NCBI GenBank assembly: GCA_963681975.1
Contig: OY820613.1
Span: forward strand, 2,356,001-2,420,000
DNA: 64,000 bases
Direction of reading: 5' to 3'
From: JANELJ01 sp024511395
GTDB lineage: Bacteria; Pseudomonadota; Gammaproteobacteria; GRL18
Position numbers and translations under genes: made by a program. Shown here in pieces: positions 45,382-54,290 of the stretch (positions within the stretch are counted from its first letter, which is position 1; the number at the start of each line of letters is the position of its first letter). The notes beneath the pieces were generated by a model. It saw only the letters and a program-made list of their open reading frames with translations, had not been told where the DNA came from and searched no databases.

Positions 45382-46245
45382 GCCATGTAAAATACTGCTT
45401 AAACCATAACAAACAACACCGATTCATCCACTGTTTCACAGGCTGATAAGGACGAGTTGTTGGGTATTATTGAACAGAACGCCCGGGTTATTTCCCGGCA
45501 GAAAAGCCGCATAAAAATACCTGAAGAAGCCCTTCGCCTGGCACGTCATAAACGCTTTGCCCCCGGCAGTGAACAAAGTCATGCTCAGGAATATCTGTTT
45601 GATGAAGCTGAAGCGATTGATGAGGCCGTTGAGTCTGCCAGAAGAAGAAAACCGGCAGAAAACCCTTTTCCAGAAACATTCCCGGAACCCCGGTATTTAT
45701 TAACTTAAGTGATGAAGAAAAAGCCGGTGCCATTAAAACCTTTTACACTAAAGTAAGAGAAGAGCTGGACATTGTGCCCGCTAAAGTTCAAATACCGGAA
45801 TACTTTCAGGAAAAAGCGATTTTTGCTGATTCAGAAGATAAAGACAGCCGGTCTGTTAAATCCGCAATACTCCCCAAACACCCATTAGTCCGTTCAATGG
45901 GGAGTATCAACCTTATAGCCCATGTCATTATTTCCAAATATGCCGATGGTCTGCCGCTTTATCGAATGGAAGGCATATTATCCCGCTATGGCGGTGATAT
46001 CAGTCGGGCCACTCAGGCTAACCGGGTGATTAAACTGGCGCATCAGCTTCAACCGTTAATTAATCTGATGCGGGAGCAGCAAGTATCCGGTGATATTATC
46101 CAGATGGATGAAACGCTACTTAAAGTATTAAAAGAACCCGGTGCGTATTCTGCTGATGGTGAACACCAATTCTGATCCATCATGAACACCCATTCTGTTC
46201 TATCGTGAACACCCAACCCTGCCCACACATTGGCGTACAGTCTTT

Positions 46246-47001
46246 TTACCCTAAGTGTTCACCATCCGTCAATGATGAGCGTGTTTTTCGCATCGATTCA
46301 CCTTTTAATTTAAGTCGGTGGGCATTGTGCATAAGCCGATCTAAAATGGCATCGGCAATCGTATTGTCACCGATAGACTGATGCCACTGATCAGTGGGTA
46401 ACTGACTGAGCATAATGGTTGATGCATGTCCATGGCGATCATCCATCAATTCCATTAAGTCATTGCGCTGTACCGCTTTTAACAGTTCCAGTCCCCAGTC
46501 ATCAATGATCAGCAGCTCTGTTTTGGCCAGAGACTGAAGTGTTTTGAGGTAAGTACCGTCTGCTTTGCTCCGGGTAAGCATCATTAATAACCGGGACAAC
46601 CGGTAATATTTAACACTATGACCTTTCATACACGCCGTATGCCCCGGTGCACAGGCAATAAAGGTTTTACCACTGCCACAGGGGCCAGTGATCAGAATGT
46701 TCTGAGCTTTGTTTAACCAGTCACATTGCAGAAGTGAAGCCATGACAGATTGCTGTAAACCTCCGGGATGCAGATAATCAATATCCTGGGCATGTGCAGC
46801 CAGTTTAAAGCGGGCGGCTTTAATCAGCCGCTTTTGCTTTCTCTGCTCTCTTTCCCGGGCTTCACTGTCGGCCAGTAATTGTATTCGCTGCTCAAAGGAC
46901 AGGCCTTCATAGGTGCCCGGCTGCTCAATCTGGCTAAGCAGGGCATCGGCCATGCCGGTGAGTTTTAATTGTCGAAGTTGGGTAATGGTTTGTTCTAACA
47001 T
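46246..47001 (-). CDS. istB: IS21 helper ATPase IstB (copy 2)
   Basis: This 251-residue AAA+ ATPase is identical in sequence to copy 1 (Walker A GPCGSGKTF, Walker B LLIIDDWG). It starts 15 bp after the istA stop. The frame is intact, so this copy can supply IstB activity for both elements. Confidence 0.95.
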   Translation of the reverse strand: MLEQTITQLRQLKLTGMADALLSQIEQPGTYEGLSFEQRIQLLADSEAREREQRKQKRLIKAARFKLAAHAQDIDYLHPGGLQQSVMASLLQCDWLNKAQNILITGPCGSGKTFIACAPGHTACMKGHSVKYYRLSRLLMMLTRSKADGTYLKTLQSLAKTELLIIDDWGLELLKAVQRNDLMELMDDRHGHASTIMLSQLPTDQWHQSIGDNTIADAILDRLMHNAHRLKLKGESMRKTRSSLTDGEHLG

Positions 47002-47016
47002 GCTGATACTCCCTGG

Positions 47017-48573
47017 TTAGTGATAGCTTTTGGGGCCACGAATGTTCTCATGAGACTGTGGTAATGAAGAAGGTTCTTTCTGTTCAAAGAAGTCAGGCTG
47101 TAACTTATCCTGATTGCTGAGCAATATAGACTTAATGTGCTTCAGCCGGTTGAGATTTTTATGATTGGCAATCTGGCAGGCCTTATTTAAACGCTCATTA
47201 GGATATTGTCGGGACAGATTGAGTAAGCCCGGGCAAACCCGGTAAGCCTGCTCTTCATGCTGCTTTTGTTTCAACTGGCTTTTAACCCGGATAAGCACTT
47301 CATCACCAATATCCTTAGCCCAGTTCATTAATCGCCCTGGTGTCCATTGATGGTGTTTCTTATGGCGCTCTGGCATATGGGCCGGTACGGTGGTGGTACC
47401 AGAATGGTATTGTCTGGCATGCTGACAGATGCACCGGTTATGAAAGTACATCTCTATTAAGAATGCTTTGGCATGCACTTCCGGTTTTTCACCCACCAGA
47501 TGATGAGGTACTGAATACAGGTGTCCGTCAAACTGAATATGGTAATCCACATTGACTTTGACGGTTTTGATTTCAGTAAACTCAAACGCCTGTTTGGGCA
47601 GTGGCAGCAGTGCCGGTTTATCCAGCAAGTCAAACCACTGTTGCCGGGTGCCTTTAAGCTGCTTAAAGGGTTTGTTGTTGACCTCTTCAAGCAGGCCATG
47701 GATCTGCTGATTGAGCTCTGTCAGTGAGAAGAACGTTTGATGACGTAAACGAGCCAGGATCCAGCGTTCTATAATCTGCACACCCACTTCAGCTTTGGTT
47801 TTATCCTGAGGCTTTCGGGGTCTGGCAGGAACGAAGGCTGTACCATAATGAGCCGCCATCTGCTGGTAAGACATATTAATATCCGGATCGTACCGACAGG
47901 CCCGGGTGGTACTGCTTTTAAGATTATCAGGAATTAACAGTACGGGAACCCCTTTTATAAATTCAAAGGTTCTTACATGACTGCCGATCCAGTCCGGCAG
48001 GCGTTGGCTCCAGGTAGCTTCTGCATAGGTGTAATTGGAAGCACCTAATACGGCAACAAAAATCCGGGCAAACTGAATTTCACCAGTGTCCTGCTGAACA
48101 ACAGGAACGGTTTGACCGGCATAATCAACAAAGAGTTTTTCTCCCGCCTTATGATGCTGACGCATGGAGCGTTTCTGTTTCTTTTGCCATTGCTGGTACA
48201 GCATGCAGTACTGTGGATAGCTGTAACAGCGGTTTGGGTATTGTTGTGTGTATTCTTCCCAAAGCAGGAGCCTGGTCATTCCTTTGCGTTTGAGTTCCCG
48301 ATAGACCTCTGACCAGTCAGGGAGCTGGAATGCGCTGGAAACCCGGGTATCGGCCTGGGGGTAAAACCGACTGGCCAGTTGTTGATCGTCCAGTTGTTCA
48401 ATGGCGGGCCAGTCCAGATCAAGAGCCTCTGCTTTACTGCAGATTTTTTGTACGGCACCCAGGCTTAATCGCAGGCTGGTTTTTATCTGGCGCAGGCTGA
48501 GTTTGGCTTGCAGTCTGAGTCTTAATATTGTTCGTAATTGTCGCATTGATAGTCTCTTTGTTGGCATAACCAT
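47017..48573 (-). CDS. istA: IS21 transposase IstA (copy 2)
   Basis: This 518-residue IstA is the same as copy 1 except Thr for Ala in PQDKTKAEVGVQIIERW, next to the catalytic Glu. The Asp residues in FVDYAGQTV and IPDNLKSS are present. The near-perfect identity of the two copies shows recent transposition within this genome. Confidence 0.95.
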   Translation of the reverse strand: MVMPTKRLSMRQLRTILRLRLQAKLSLRQIKTSLRLSLGAVQKICSKAEALDLDWPAIEQLDDQQLASRFYPQADTRVSSAFQLPDWSEVYRELKRKGMTRLLLWEEYTQQYPNRCYSYPQYCMLYQQWQKKQKRSMRQHHKAGEKLFVDYAGQTVPVVQQDTGEIQFARIFVAVLGASNYTYAEATWSQRLPDWIGSHVRTFEFIKGVPVLLIPDNLKSSTTRACRYDPDINMSYQQMAAHYGTAFVPARPRKPQDKTKAEVGVQIIERWILARLRHQTFFSLTELNQQIHGLLEEVNNKPFKQLKGTRQQWFDLLDKPALLPLPKQAFEFTEIKTVKVNVDYHIQFDGHLYSVPHHLVGEKPEVHAKAFLIEMYFHNRCICQHARQYHSGTTTVPAHMPERHKKHHQWTPGRLMNWAKDIGDEVLIRVKSQLKQKQHEEQAYRVCPGLLNLSRQYPNERLNKACQIANHKNLNRLKHIKSILLSNQDKLQPDFFEQKEPSSLPQSHENIRGPKSYH

Positions 48574-49395
48574 TCCCCAATAAAAATCAGGAAGGTTAGC
48601 AGTTATTGAATATCAATGTGTGGGAAAGGATTCTGATCCATCGTGAACACTGATTCTGGAAAAACAGTAAAAGTGTTCACGATGAGATCAGAATCGGCGT
48701 TCACGATAGAACAGAATGGGTGTTCATGATGGTTCAGAAACAGTGTTCACGATAAATCAGAATCAGTGTTCATGATCGGCCAGAATATGCACCCGGATTG
48801 AAAGCGACCTCTGATAAATATATGTGGGTCAGCCGGGGCGGCCCGCCAGGGCAAACCAGTGTTCTGTTTGAATATGACCCGTCCCGTAAAAAGAAGGTGC
48901 CCCTGCGCCTGCTGGAAGACTTCAGTGGTTACCTGCAAACCGATGGCTATAGCGGCTATAATGCGGTGTGCATAAAAAACAATGCCACCTCTGCAGGCTG
49001 TTGGGAGCATGCCCGCCGAAAGTTCAGGGAAGCACAAAGTAGTACACAACCCAGGGATAAAAAAACTCAAAAGCCCGGTAAGGCGGATATGGCTCTGGCA
49101 CAAATCAACAAACTGTACCGGATAGAGCGAACCATAAAAGAGGTCAGTGTTGATGAAAAGCTAAAGGTGCGCCAGAAATAAAGCATTCCCGTTCTGGAAA
49201 AACCAGGAGGCTGGATTGACAGGAACCTGGACAAAGTACCCAAAGACAGTCTGACAGGTAAAGCACTGACCTATGTGAACAACCAATGGGATAAACTGGT
49301 AGTTTATTGTGAAGACGGGCGATTAAACATCAGTAATGTTCTGGCTGAAAATGCTATTCGCCCTTTTGTTGTCGGGAGAAAAGTCGGTTTAGAAA

Positions 49396-49648
49396 AAGTA
49401 AATAACGCTGTTCATTGAGCGGTTACCATGAAACAACATATAATAATAAACGACACCATATGGCTATCGATGGAATACCACCACCTAGGCAAAAATTGAC
49501 TTTAGCCTGTTTGTAAGATAAACCTGAAAGTCTCACCACTAGGCAGACCTGTTGATATGTGGATAAGACTTATACAAAACCTCTATTTATGAATTGCTTT
49601 ATAAATGGGGGGGATTACCATAGCCTTTACATCCATGAATACGAAATA
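49396..49648. other. Unassigned spacer after the broken IS66
   Basis: These 253 bp between the tnpC break and IS5 copy F have no open frame of note and no similarity that I recognise to other parts of the window. A G7 run lies near 49610. The stretch may hold debris of the original locus or of the lost IS66 end. Confidence 0.5.
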
Positions 49649-51146
49649 GTCCACCCTGAATAAAACATATAGCATTGATTTATAAAGAAATATTGCTTGA
49701 TTATGGGTGTTAAATTTGCAGGTTTTTGGTAAAATAAGCCTTATTACCTTGCAAATTTCCATACCAAAATGAAGCCAAAGAAACAGCCAAAAATACCTCA
49801 GGAAGACCTGTTCAGGATGCGTCTTGAAAACATGCTGGACTTAAATCATGAGTTGATTAAGTTATCAAAACACATAAACTGGGAAAGTCTTGATAAAGAA
49901 TGGGGAGCCCTGTTTATATCCACTAAAGGCGCTCCTGCTATACGCACTCGCCTGATTGCAGGATTGCATTACCTGAAACATCTGCATGATTTATCGGATG
50001 AACAGGTCGTAAAAAGCTGGACAGAAAATCCGTACTGGCAATGTTTTTGTGGAGAAGAATACTTTCAGCATAAGATGCCTATACACCCTACGACCATGAC
50101 CAAATGGCGTAACCGGCTGGGTAAGTCAGGCAGTGAAAAATTACTGATTGAAACCATTAAGGCCGGACTAAAGAGTAAAACCATAAAGCCCGGCAGTTTA
50201 AAGAAAGTCACGGTAGATACTACCGTACAGGAAAAGAACATCGCTTTTCCAACCGATTCAAAGCTCCTGAACAAAGCCAGAGAAAACCTGGTTAAACTGT
50301 CCAAAGAGCACGGTATTAAACTGCGCCAGAATTATAATCGGATTGGACCTCAATATGTATTAATGGCCAGTCGTTATGCTCATGCAAAACAGTTTAAACG
50401 CATGAAGAAAATGAATAATAAACTGAAATCCCGTTTAGGTCGCGTTAAAAGGGATATTGAACGACAACTGCCCAATTATTCTGTTGATATTCAGTCACTG
50501 TTTGAAGTGGTTCTGGAACAGGCACAGAAACTGATAGAGCAGGAGCAGCACAGTAAGAACAAGCTTTACAGTTTACACGCCCCGGAAGTCGAGTGTGTCA
50601 GTAAAGGCAAAGCTCATAAGCCTTATGAATTTGGGGTTAAAGCCAGTATCGCTGTGACCAACAAGGAAGGCTTTGTTATTGGGGCTCAAAGTTGTCCAGG
50701 AAATCCTTATGATGGACATACCTTGTTACCACAACTGGAGCAGATAAAACAGTTTACAGCAGTACAACCGGAACAGTGCTTTGTTGACCGGGGTTATCGT
50801 GGACATGAAGTAAAAGACACGAAAGTTTTTATCTCAGGTCAGAAACGAGGCGTTACCCGAAGTATTAAAAAGGCATTAAAACGGCGCAGTGCGATTGAGC
50901 CTGAAATTGGTCATATGAAAAACGATGGCCGTTTAGACCGCTGCTATCTGAAAGGTGCAGTCGGTGATGCCATTAATGTGGTTATGGTAGCCGCTGGTCA
51001 TAACTTAAGAAAGATCCTCAATAAGCTCCGGCTTTTGTGGCTCAAAATTATTTCCGGTTTGATGGGGTGTTTTATCAAACCGGAGCAATCTGCTGCTTTA
51101 AACCTGGCTTGAGGTCAGGCTTAAAACGGTATTATTCAGGTTGAAC
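49649..51146 (+). mobile_element. IS5-family element, copy F (1498 bp)
   Basis: The ends are GTCCACCCTGAATAA (49649) and the complement of GTTCAACCTG ending at 51146. A perfect 6-bp duplication GAAATA flanks it (49643-49648 and 51147-51152). Its coding part appears identical to copy B, making it one of the youngest insertions here. Confidence 0.95.
49769..51112 (+). CDS. IS5-family transposase (copy F)
   Basis: This intact 447-residue transposase of the MKPKKQ subtype has the same translation as copy B. All catalytic blocks (VTVDTTVQ, CFVDRGYRG, AIEPEIGHMK) are present. With copies A, B and C this makes four apparently functional transposase genes that could keep the family moving. Confidence 0.93.
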   Translation: MKPKKQPKIPQEDLFRMRLENMLDLNHELIKLSKHINWESLDKEWGALFISTKGAPAIRTRLIAGLHYLKHLHDLSDEQVVKSWTENPYWQCFCGEEYFQHKMPIHPTTMTKWRNRLGKSGSEKLLIETIKAGLKSKTIKPGSLKKVTVDTTVQEKNIAFPTDSKLLNKARENLVKLSKEHGIKLRQNYNRIGPQYVLMASRYAHAKQFKRMKKMNNKLKSRLGRVKRDIERQLPNYSVDIQSLFEVVLEQAQKLIEQEQHSKNKLYSLHAPEVECVSKGKAHKPYEFGVKASIAVTNKEGFVIGAQSCPGNPYDGHTLLPQLEQIKQFTAVQPEQCFVDRGYRGHEVKDTKVFISGQKRGVTRSIKKALKRRSAIEPEIGHMKNDGRLDRCYLKGAVGDAINVVMVAAGHNLRKILNKLRLLWLKIISGLMGCFIKPEQSAALNLA

Positions 51147-51222
51147 GAAATAATGTAGCCATAATCATTCTCCAAGTACCTTTACAGTTAAAAAAGATTG
51201 TAAGAGAAAATGTGTTACCAAT

Positions 51223-51257
51223 AAAAAACCCCTGTAACCGTTTAGCTACAAGGGTTC
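51223..51257 (-). terminator. Terminator after tRNA-Lys
   Basis: On the minus strand AACCCTTGTAGC pairs with GGTTACAGGGGTT around a short loop, then TTTTTTA. It begins 6 nt after the tRNA CCA end. Confidence 0.8.
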
Positions 51258-51263
51258 TGTGTA

Positions 51264-51339
51264 TGGTGGGCCGTGTGAGACTCGAACTCACGACCAATGG
51301 ATTAAAAGTCCACTGCTCTACCAACTGAGCTAACGGCCC
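51264..51339 (-). tRNA. tRNA-Lys (anticodon TTT)
   Basis: This 76-nt tRNA has an encoded CCA end. The acceptor stem GGGCCGT pairs with ACGGCCC. The D arm is GCTCAGTTGGTAGAGC, the anticodon arm is GTGGACTTTTAATCCAT with anticodon TTT, and the T arm contains GTTCGAGTC. It has its own promoter (51386-51413) and terminator. It lies downstream of cpoB, where tRNA-Lys genes are often found in gammaproteobacteria. Confidence 0.97.
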
Positions 51340-51385
51340 ATCCTGCGTAATAGACCGCATTTGCTGTCTCATCAGGATGGCGCAT

Positions 51386-51413
51386 ATTCTACCGTTTTTA
51401 GTTTTTTTGGCAA
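51386..51413 (-). promoter_or_regulatory. Promoter for tRNA-Lys
   Basis: The minus strand has -35 TTGCCA (51413-51408) and -10 TAGAAT (51391-51386) with 16 bp between them and an A-rich upstream stretch. The predicted start lies about 40 nt before the tRNA. Confidence 0.7.
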
Positions 51414-51451
51414 GTTTTTTTATTAGTTTTTATAAAATATTTCTAAATTAT

Positions 51452-52330
51452 TTATAATTTTTTTAATAAACGCCTAGCCTGCCCGGCTTCCGTGGTATCA
51501 GGGTATTGACGTAATAACTGCTCAAGTGTTTTCCGGGTTTCGTCTTTTTTACCCAGCTCATAATAACTATAGGCTTTTTTAAGCTCAGCTTCGGCTTTTT
51601 TAGGGCTGAAGGGATACACATCCAGCAGGCACTGGTAATCAGCAATAGCCTGTTCATAATCTCTCTGGGCATAACTAGATTCTGCAATCCAGTACTGGGC
51701 AATATGGGCGTAGCGACCATGAGGGTATTGTTCGATAAATTGGCTGAAAGCTTCCCTTGCCGCATTATAACGACGGGCTCTTAATTCATCATAAGCCTCC
51801 TGATAGGCTTTCTGCTCTGCCTGACGCTCTTTAGCCATCATGGGTTTTCTGATGGCCACCTGAGGCTTTTGTGAACCGCTGGCCGATACAGGTTTTGATG
51901 ATAATTGCCGGGTTTGTTCATAATTAGACGGCTTGACCGTGGACTTCTCAACGACTTCAACAGGAGGGGATGTTTTTTCCTGAGCAGCCGGTTCTGTCCC
52001 GCTTAATGGCACCTGTGAAACACCAGTACCCTGTCCCAACCGACGATCCATATCCTGATACAACTGACGCTGCTGTTGTTTAAGCTGGCGGATTTCATTG
52101 GCCTGTTCTTCCAGTAAACTGCGTAGTTCCTGGTTTTCTTTCTGTAGTTGTTTCAGACGATACAGAAATTCCAGCTGCTTCTGGGAACTCATCAGCCGTT
52201 CCAGACGTTCTACCCGAACATCCAGGGGATAATTTTTATAATCATCCTTAGATTCTGCCTGAACACTATAAACAGCCGATAGTAATATCAGGCCGGATAA
52301 TATAAAGGACGTTCTTTTTATAAAGCCCAT
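51452..52330 (-). CDS. cpoB: Cell division coordinator CpoB (YbgF)
   Basis: This 292-residue periplasmic protein has a signal peptide (SFILSGLILLSAVYSVQA) and an N-terminal coiled coil (QLEFLYRLKQLQKENQELRS) that trimerises in homologues. A low-complexity linker and C-terminal TPR repeats follow (EAYDELRARRYNAAREAFSQ, IAESSYAQRDYEQAIADYQC). CpoB couples Tol-Pal to peptidoglycan synthesis by PBP1B during division. It is the last gene of the tol-pal unit, 17 bp after pal. The gene is intact. Confidence 0.94.
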   Translation of the reverse strand: MGFIKRTSFILSGLILLSAVYSVQAESKDDYKNYPLDVRVERLERLMSSQKQLEFLYRLKQLQKENQELRSLLEEQANEIRQLKQQQRQLYQDMDRRLGQGTGVSQVPLSGTEPAAQEKTSPPVEVVEKSTVKPSNYEQTRQLSSKPVSASGSQKPQVAIRKPMMAKERQAEQKAYQEAYDELRARRYNAAREAFSQFIEQYPHGRYAHIAQYWIAESSYAQRDYEQAIADYQCLLDVYPFSPKKAEAELKKAYSYYELGKKDETRKTLEQLLRQYPDTTEAGQARRLLKKL

Positions 52331-52347
52331 AGAGATATCCGCAGTCC

Positions 52348-52932
52348 TTAATAAATCAGTTCAACGCGACGGTTTAACTGCCAGGCGGATTCATTATGAT
52401 CCAGTGCCACTGGGTTTTCTTCGCCATAGCTGGTGACTTTCATCTGCTGTGCCGATACACCGGAGGCCATCATAAAATCTGCCACAACATGGGCACGACG
52501 TTCACCCAGAGAGAGATTATATTCTCTGGTGCCCCGTTCATCGGTATGGCCTTCAATGGTAATCACCTTGTCTGGATACAGAGACAGATATTCAGCATGA
52601 GCATTTAGGGCAGACTGACCTTCGGTACTGATCTGAGCACTGTCATAGTCAAAATAAATGGTTCTTATAGATAAGGGGCTATTGGGATCGGACAGAGGGT
52701 CACCGCTGTAGGACTGGCCATTCATGGCTGAATCATCACCCATACCGGAATCATTATAGCCCCCGGTCTGGCCTTCGTAGCCCTCCCCATTCTGGGTACC
52801 GGCAGCACCTTCGGTACGATCTTCTACAGCGGCATTATTGGTTTCGTCTTCACTGGTGGAAGAACAGGCTGTGAGTAATAACAGAGGTGTGATCATTATT
52901 AATAAAATAAAAGTTTTCAGAAATTTAGTCAT
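52348..52932 (-). CDS. pal: Peptidoglycan-associated lipoprotein Pal
   Basis: This 194-residue lipoprotein has the lipobox LLLTACSS (lipidated Cys about residue 23). A Gly/Ser/Asn-rich linker is followed by an OmpA-like domain with IYFDYDSAQI, VITIEGHTDERGTREYN and LSLGERRAHVVADFM, where the Asp and Arg that bind diaminopimelate lie. It anchors the outer membrane to peptidoglycan with TolB. The spacing to tolB is 16 bp. The gene is intact. Confidence 0.96.
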   Translation of the reverse strand: MTKFLKTFILLIMITPLLLLTACSSTSEDETNNAAVEDRTEGAAGTQNGEGYEGQTGGYNDSGMGDDSAMNGQSYSGDPLSDPNSPLSIRTIYFDYDSAQISTEGQSALNAHAEYLSLYPDKVITIEGHTDERGTREYNLSLGERRAHVVADFMMASGVSAQQMKVTSYGEENPVALDHNESAWQLNRRVELIY

Positions 52933-52948
52933 TTCAGGCTCCTGGTGT

Positions 52949-54286
52949 TTATTGGCTGCGGTAAGGTGACCATGCGGGTTCTCTTACATCGCCGCTCAGT
53001 ACACGTAATCTTTGAGGTAAGTTTCTGCCGTCAACGGCAATGGCTTCCAGAATACCCCGGCCGCGCAACTCGGTTGCATATAAAATCATTTTTCCATTAG
53101 GTGCATAGGATGGGGATTCATCCAGGCTGGAATGAGTTAAAACCTGCAGATAGCCCGTGTCCAGTTCCAGAGTGGCGACCCGGTATTGCCCCTGCACACG
53201 GGTGATCAGAGTGATATTTTTACCATCAGGCGAATAGCTGGCATTGGAATTGTAATCTCCCTCATAGGTCAGGCGGCGGGGATTACCGGCTTTGCCCTGA
53301 GGTCCAACGGCAATCTGATAAATTTGCGGTTTGCCCGCCCAGTCTGAGGTAAAAATAATGCTCCGGCCATCAGACGACCAGGATGGTTCAGTATCAATAC
53401 TGTAATGGTTGGTTATACGCTGCAATACGCCGCTGGCAATATACATAATATATATTTCCGAGTTACCGTCTTTGGACAGGGTCAGAGCCAGCCGTTTACC
53501 GTCAGGAGAAAAGGCCGGGGCACTATTAATGCCCTTAAACTGAGCCAGTACTTTACGCTGACCGGTTTTCAGTTCCTGCAGGTAAATAATGGAGCGGTCT
53601 TTTTCAAAAGACACATAGGCCAGACGTTTGCCATTGGGTGACCAGCTCGGTGACATAATGGGTTTTCTGGATTTAAGGATGATCTGCTCACCAAAGCCGT
53701 CTGAATCAGCCACTGCCAAGGTGTAGGTTCTTTTTTTACTGCCTGGATCATTTTTGACAACCACATAAGCAATAAGCGTATCAAAGGCACCCCGGGTATG
53801 GGTCAGCTTTGCATAAATTTTGTCACTGATCTGATGAGCTACCCTGCGTAACTGGTTTTTCTTAACCGTATAACGATAGGCAACCATCTCCTGACGGCTA
53901 AACACATCCAGCATCTGGAATTTTACTTCATACAGATCCTGACCGATCGGAGTAATAGCACCAATAACCAGCTGCTCTGCAGCGGTATTTTTCCAGCGGT
54001 CAAAGTTAATATTACCGCCCAGTGCCGGGCGTTCGGGCAGTTGATTAAGTTTTAAGGGAGAAAAAATTCCGCTGCGGGCCAGATCAGAACGCACAATCCG
54101 CGCTATATCGGTGGGTGCCGAACCGCTTCGAGGCCAGGCAAAAGGTACAATAGCAATGGGGTTGGCACTTTGAAAGCCGCCCTTAATCTCGACTTCCAGA
54201 ACGGCATAAGCCGGGGAGCTTATAAACATCAGATAAATCAATAATAAAATAACAGCACTGATGGGCTTGAGAGTGAATAATTTCAT
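52949..54286 (-). CDS. tolB: Tol-Pal system protein TolB
   Basis: This periplasmic beta-propeller has an N-terminal signal peptide (KPISAVILLLIYLMFISS), a D1 domain (GGFQSANPIAIVPFAW), and repeated propeller blocks such as SPSWSPNGKRLAYVS, APAFSPDGKRLALTLS and EPSWSSDGRSIIFTSD. I chose the ATG at 54286, 4 bp after the tolA stop. An upstream start at 54310 would overlap tolA and lengthen the signal peptide. The length of 445 is normal. Confidence 0.96.
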   Translation of the reverse strand: MKLFTLKPISAVILLLIYLMFISSPAYAVLEVEIKGGFQSANPIAIVPFAWPRSGSAPTDIARIVRSDLARSGIFSPLKLNQLPERPALGGNINFDRWKNTAAEQLVIGAITPIGQDLYEVKFQMLDVFSRQEMVAYRYTVKKNQLRRVAHQISDKIYAKLTHTRGAFDTLIAYVVVKNDPGSKKRTYTLAVADSDGFGEQIILKSRKPIMSPSWSPNGKRLAYVSFEKDRSIIYLQELKTGQRKVLAQFKGINSAPAFSPDGKRLALTLSKDGNSEIYIMYIASGVLQRITNHYSIDTEPSWSSDGRSIIFTSDWAGKPQIYQIAVGPQGKAGNPRRLTYEGDYNSNASYSPDGKNITLITRVQGQYRVATLELDTGYLQVLTHSSLDESPSYAPNGKMILYATELRGRGILEAIAVDGRNLPQRLRVLSGDVREPAWSPYRSQ

Positions 54287-54290
54287 GTGC

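Larger units (their letters stand above)
46142..48791 (-). mobile_element. IS21-family element, copy 2 (2650 bp)
   Basis: The ends TGCGTATTCTGC (46142) and the complement of TGCATATTCTGG (ending 48791) are flanked by the 5-bp duplication CCCGG (46137-46141 and 48792-48796). The coding part is almost identical to copy 1. The istA-side end carries extra copies of the binding repeat of about 22 bp, and the istB-side end has one fewer, giving a net 46 bp more. Confidence 0.95.
44582..49395 (+). mobile_element. IS66-family element, split by IS21 copy 2; right end not found
   Basis: The left terminal repeat GTAAGCGCTTAACG is at 44582, then a leader hairpin (AATAAAGTCACCACTTTATT), tnpA, tnpB and tnpC in the normal order. 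IS21 copy 2 is inserted in tnpC at 46142-48791. After it tnpC continues to about 49395 and breaks off after the conserved VVGRK. No matching right inverted repeat is found, so the element is truncated. It is itself inserted in the IS5 remnant that sits in zwf. Confidence 0.88.
45406..49395 (+). pseudogene. tnpC: IS66 transposase TnpC, no start codon, frameshifted, split by IS21
   Basis: The expected start reads ATA ACA AAC AAC ACC (45406), so the ATG seems lost. The leucine-zipper-like start follows (ADKDELLGIIEQNARVISRQ), then a zinc-finger-less middle. A frameshift near 45690-45700 precedes SDEEKAGAIKTFYTKVREEL. SINLIAHVIISKYADGLPLY and IIQMDETLLKV (first Asp) lead to the IS21 insertion after KEPG (duplication CCCGG). 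It resumes KATSDKYMWVSRGG, FSGYLQTDGYSGYNAV (second Asp), has another stop near 49181, and reaches SNVLAENAIRPFVVGRK with the catalytic Glu. It is dead. Confidence 0.88.
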
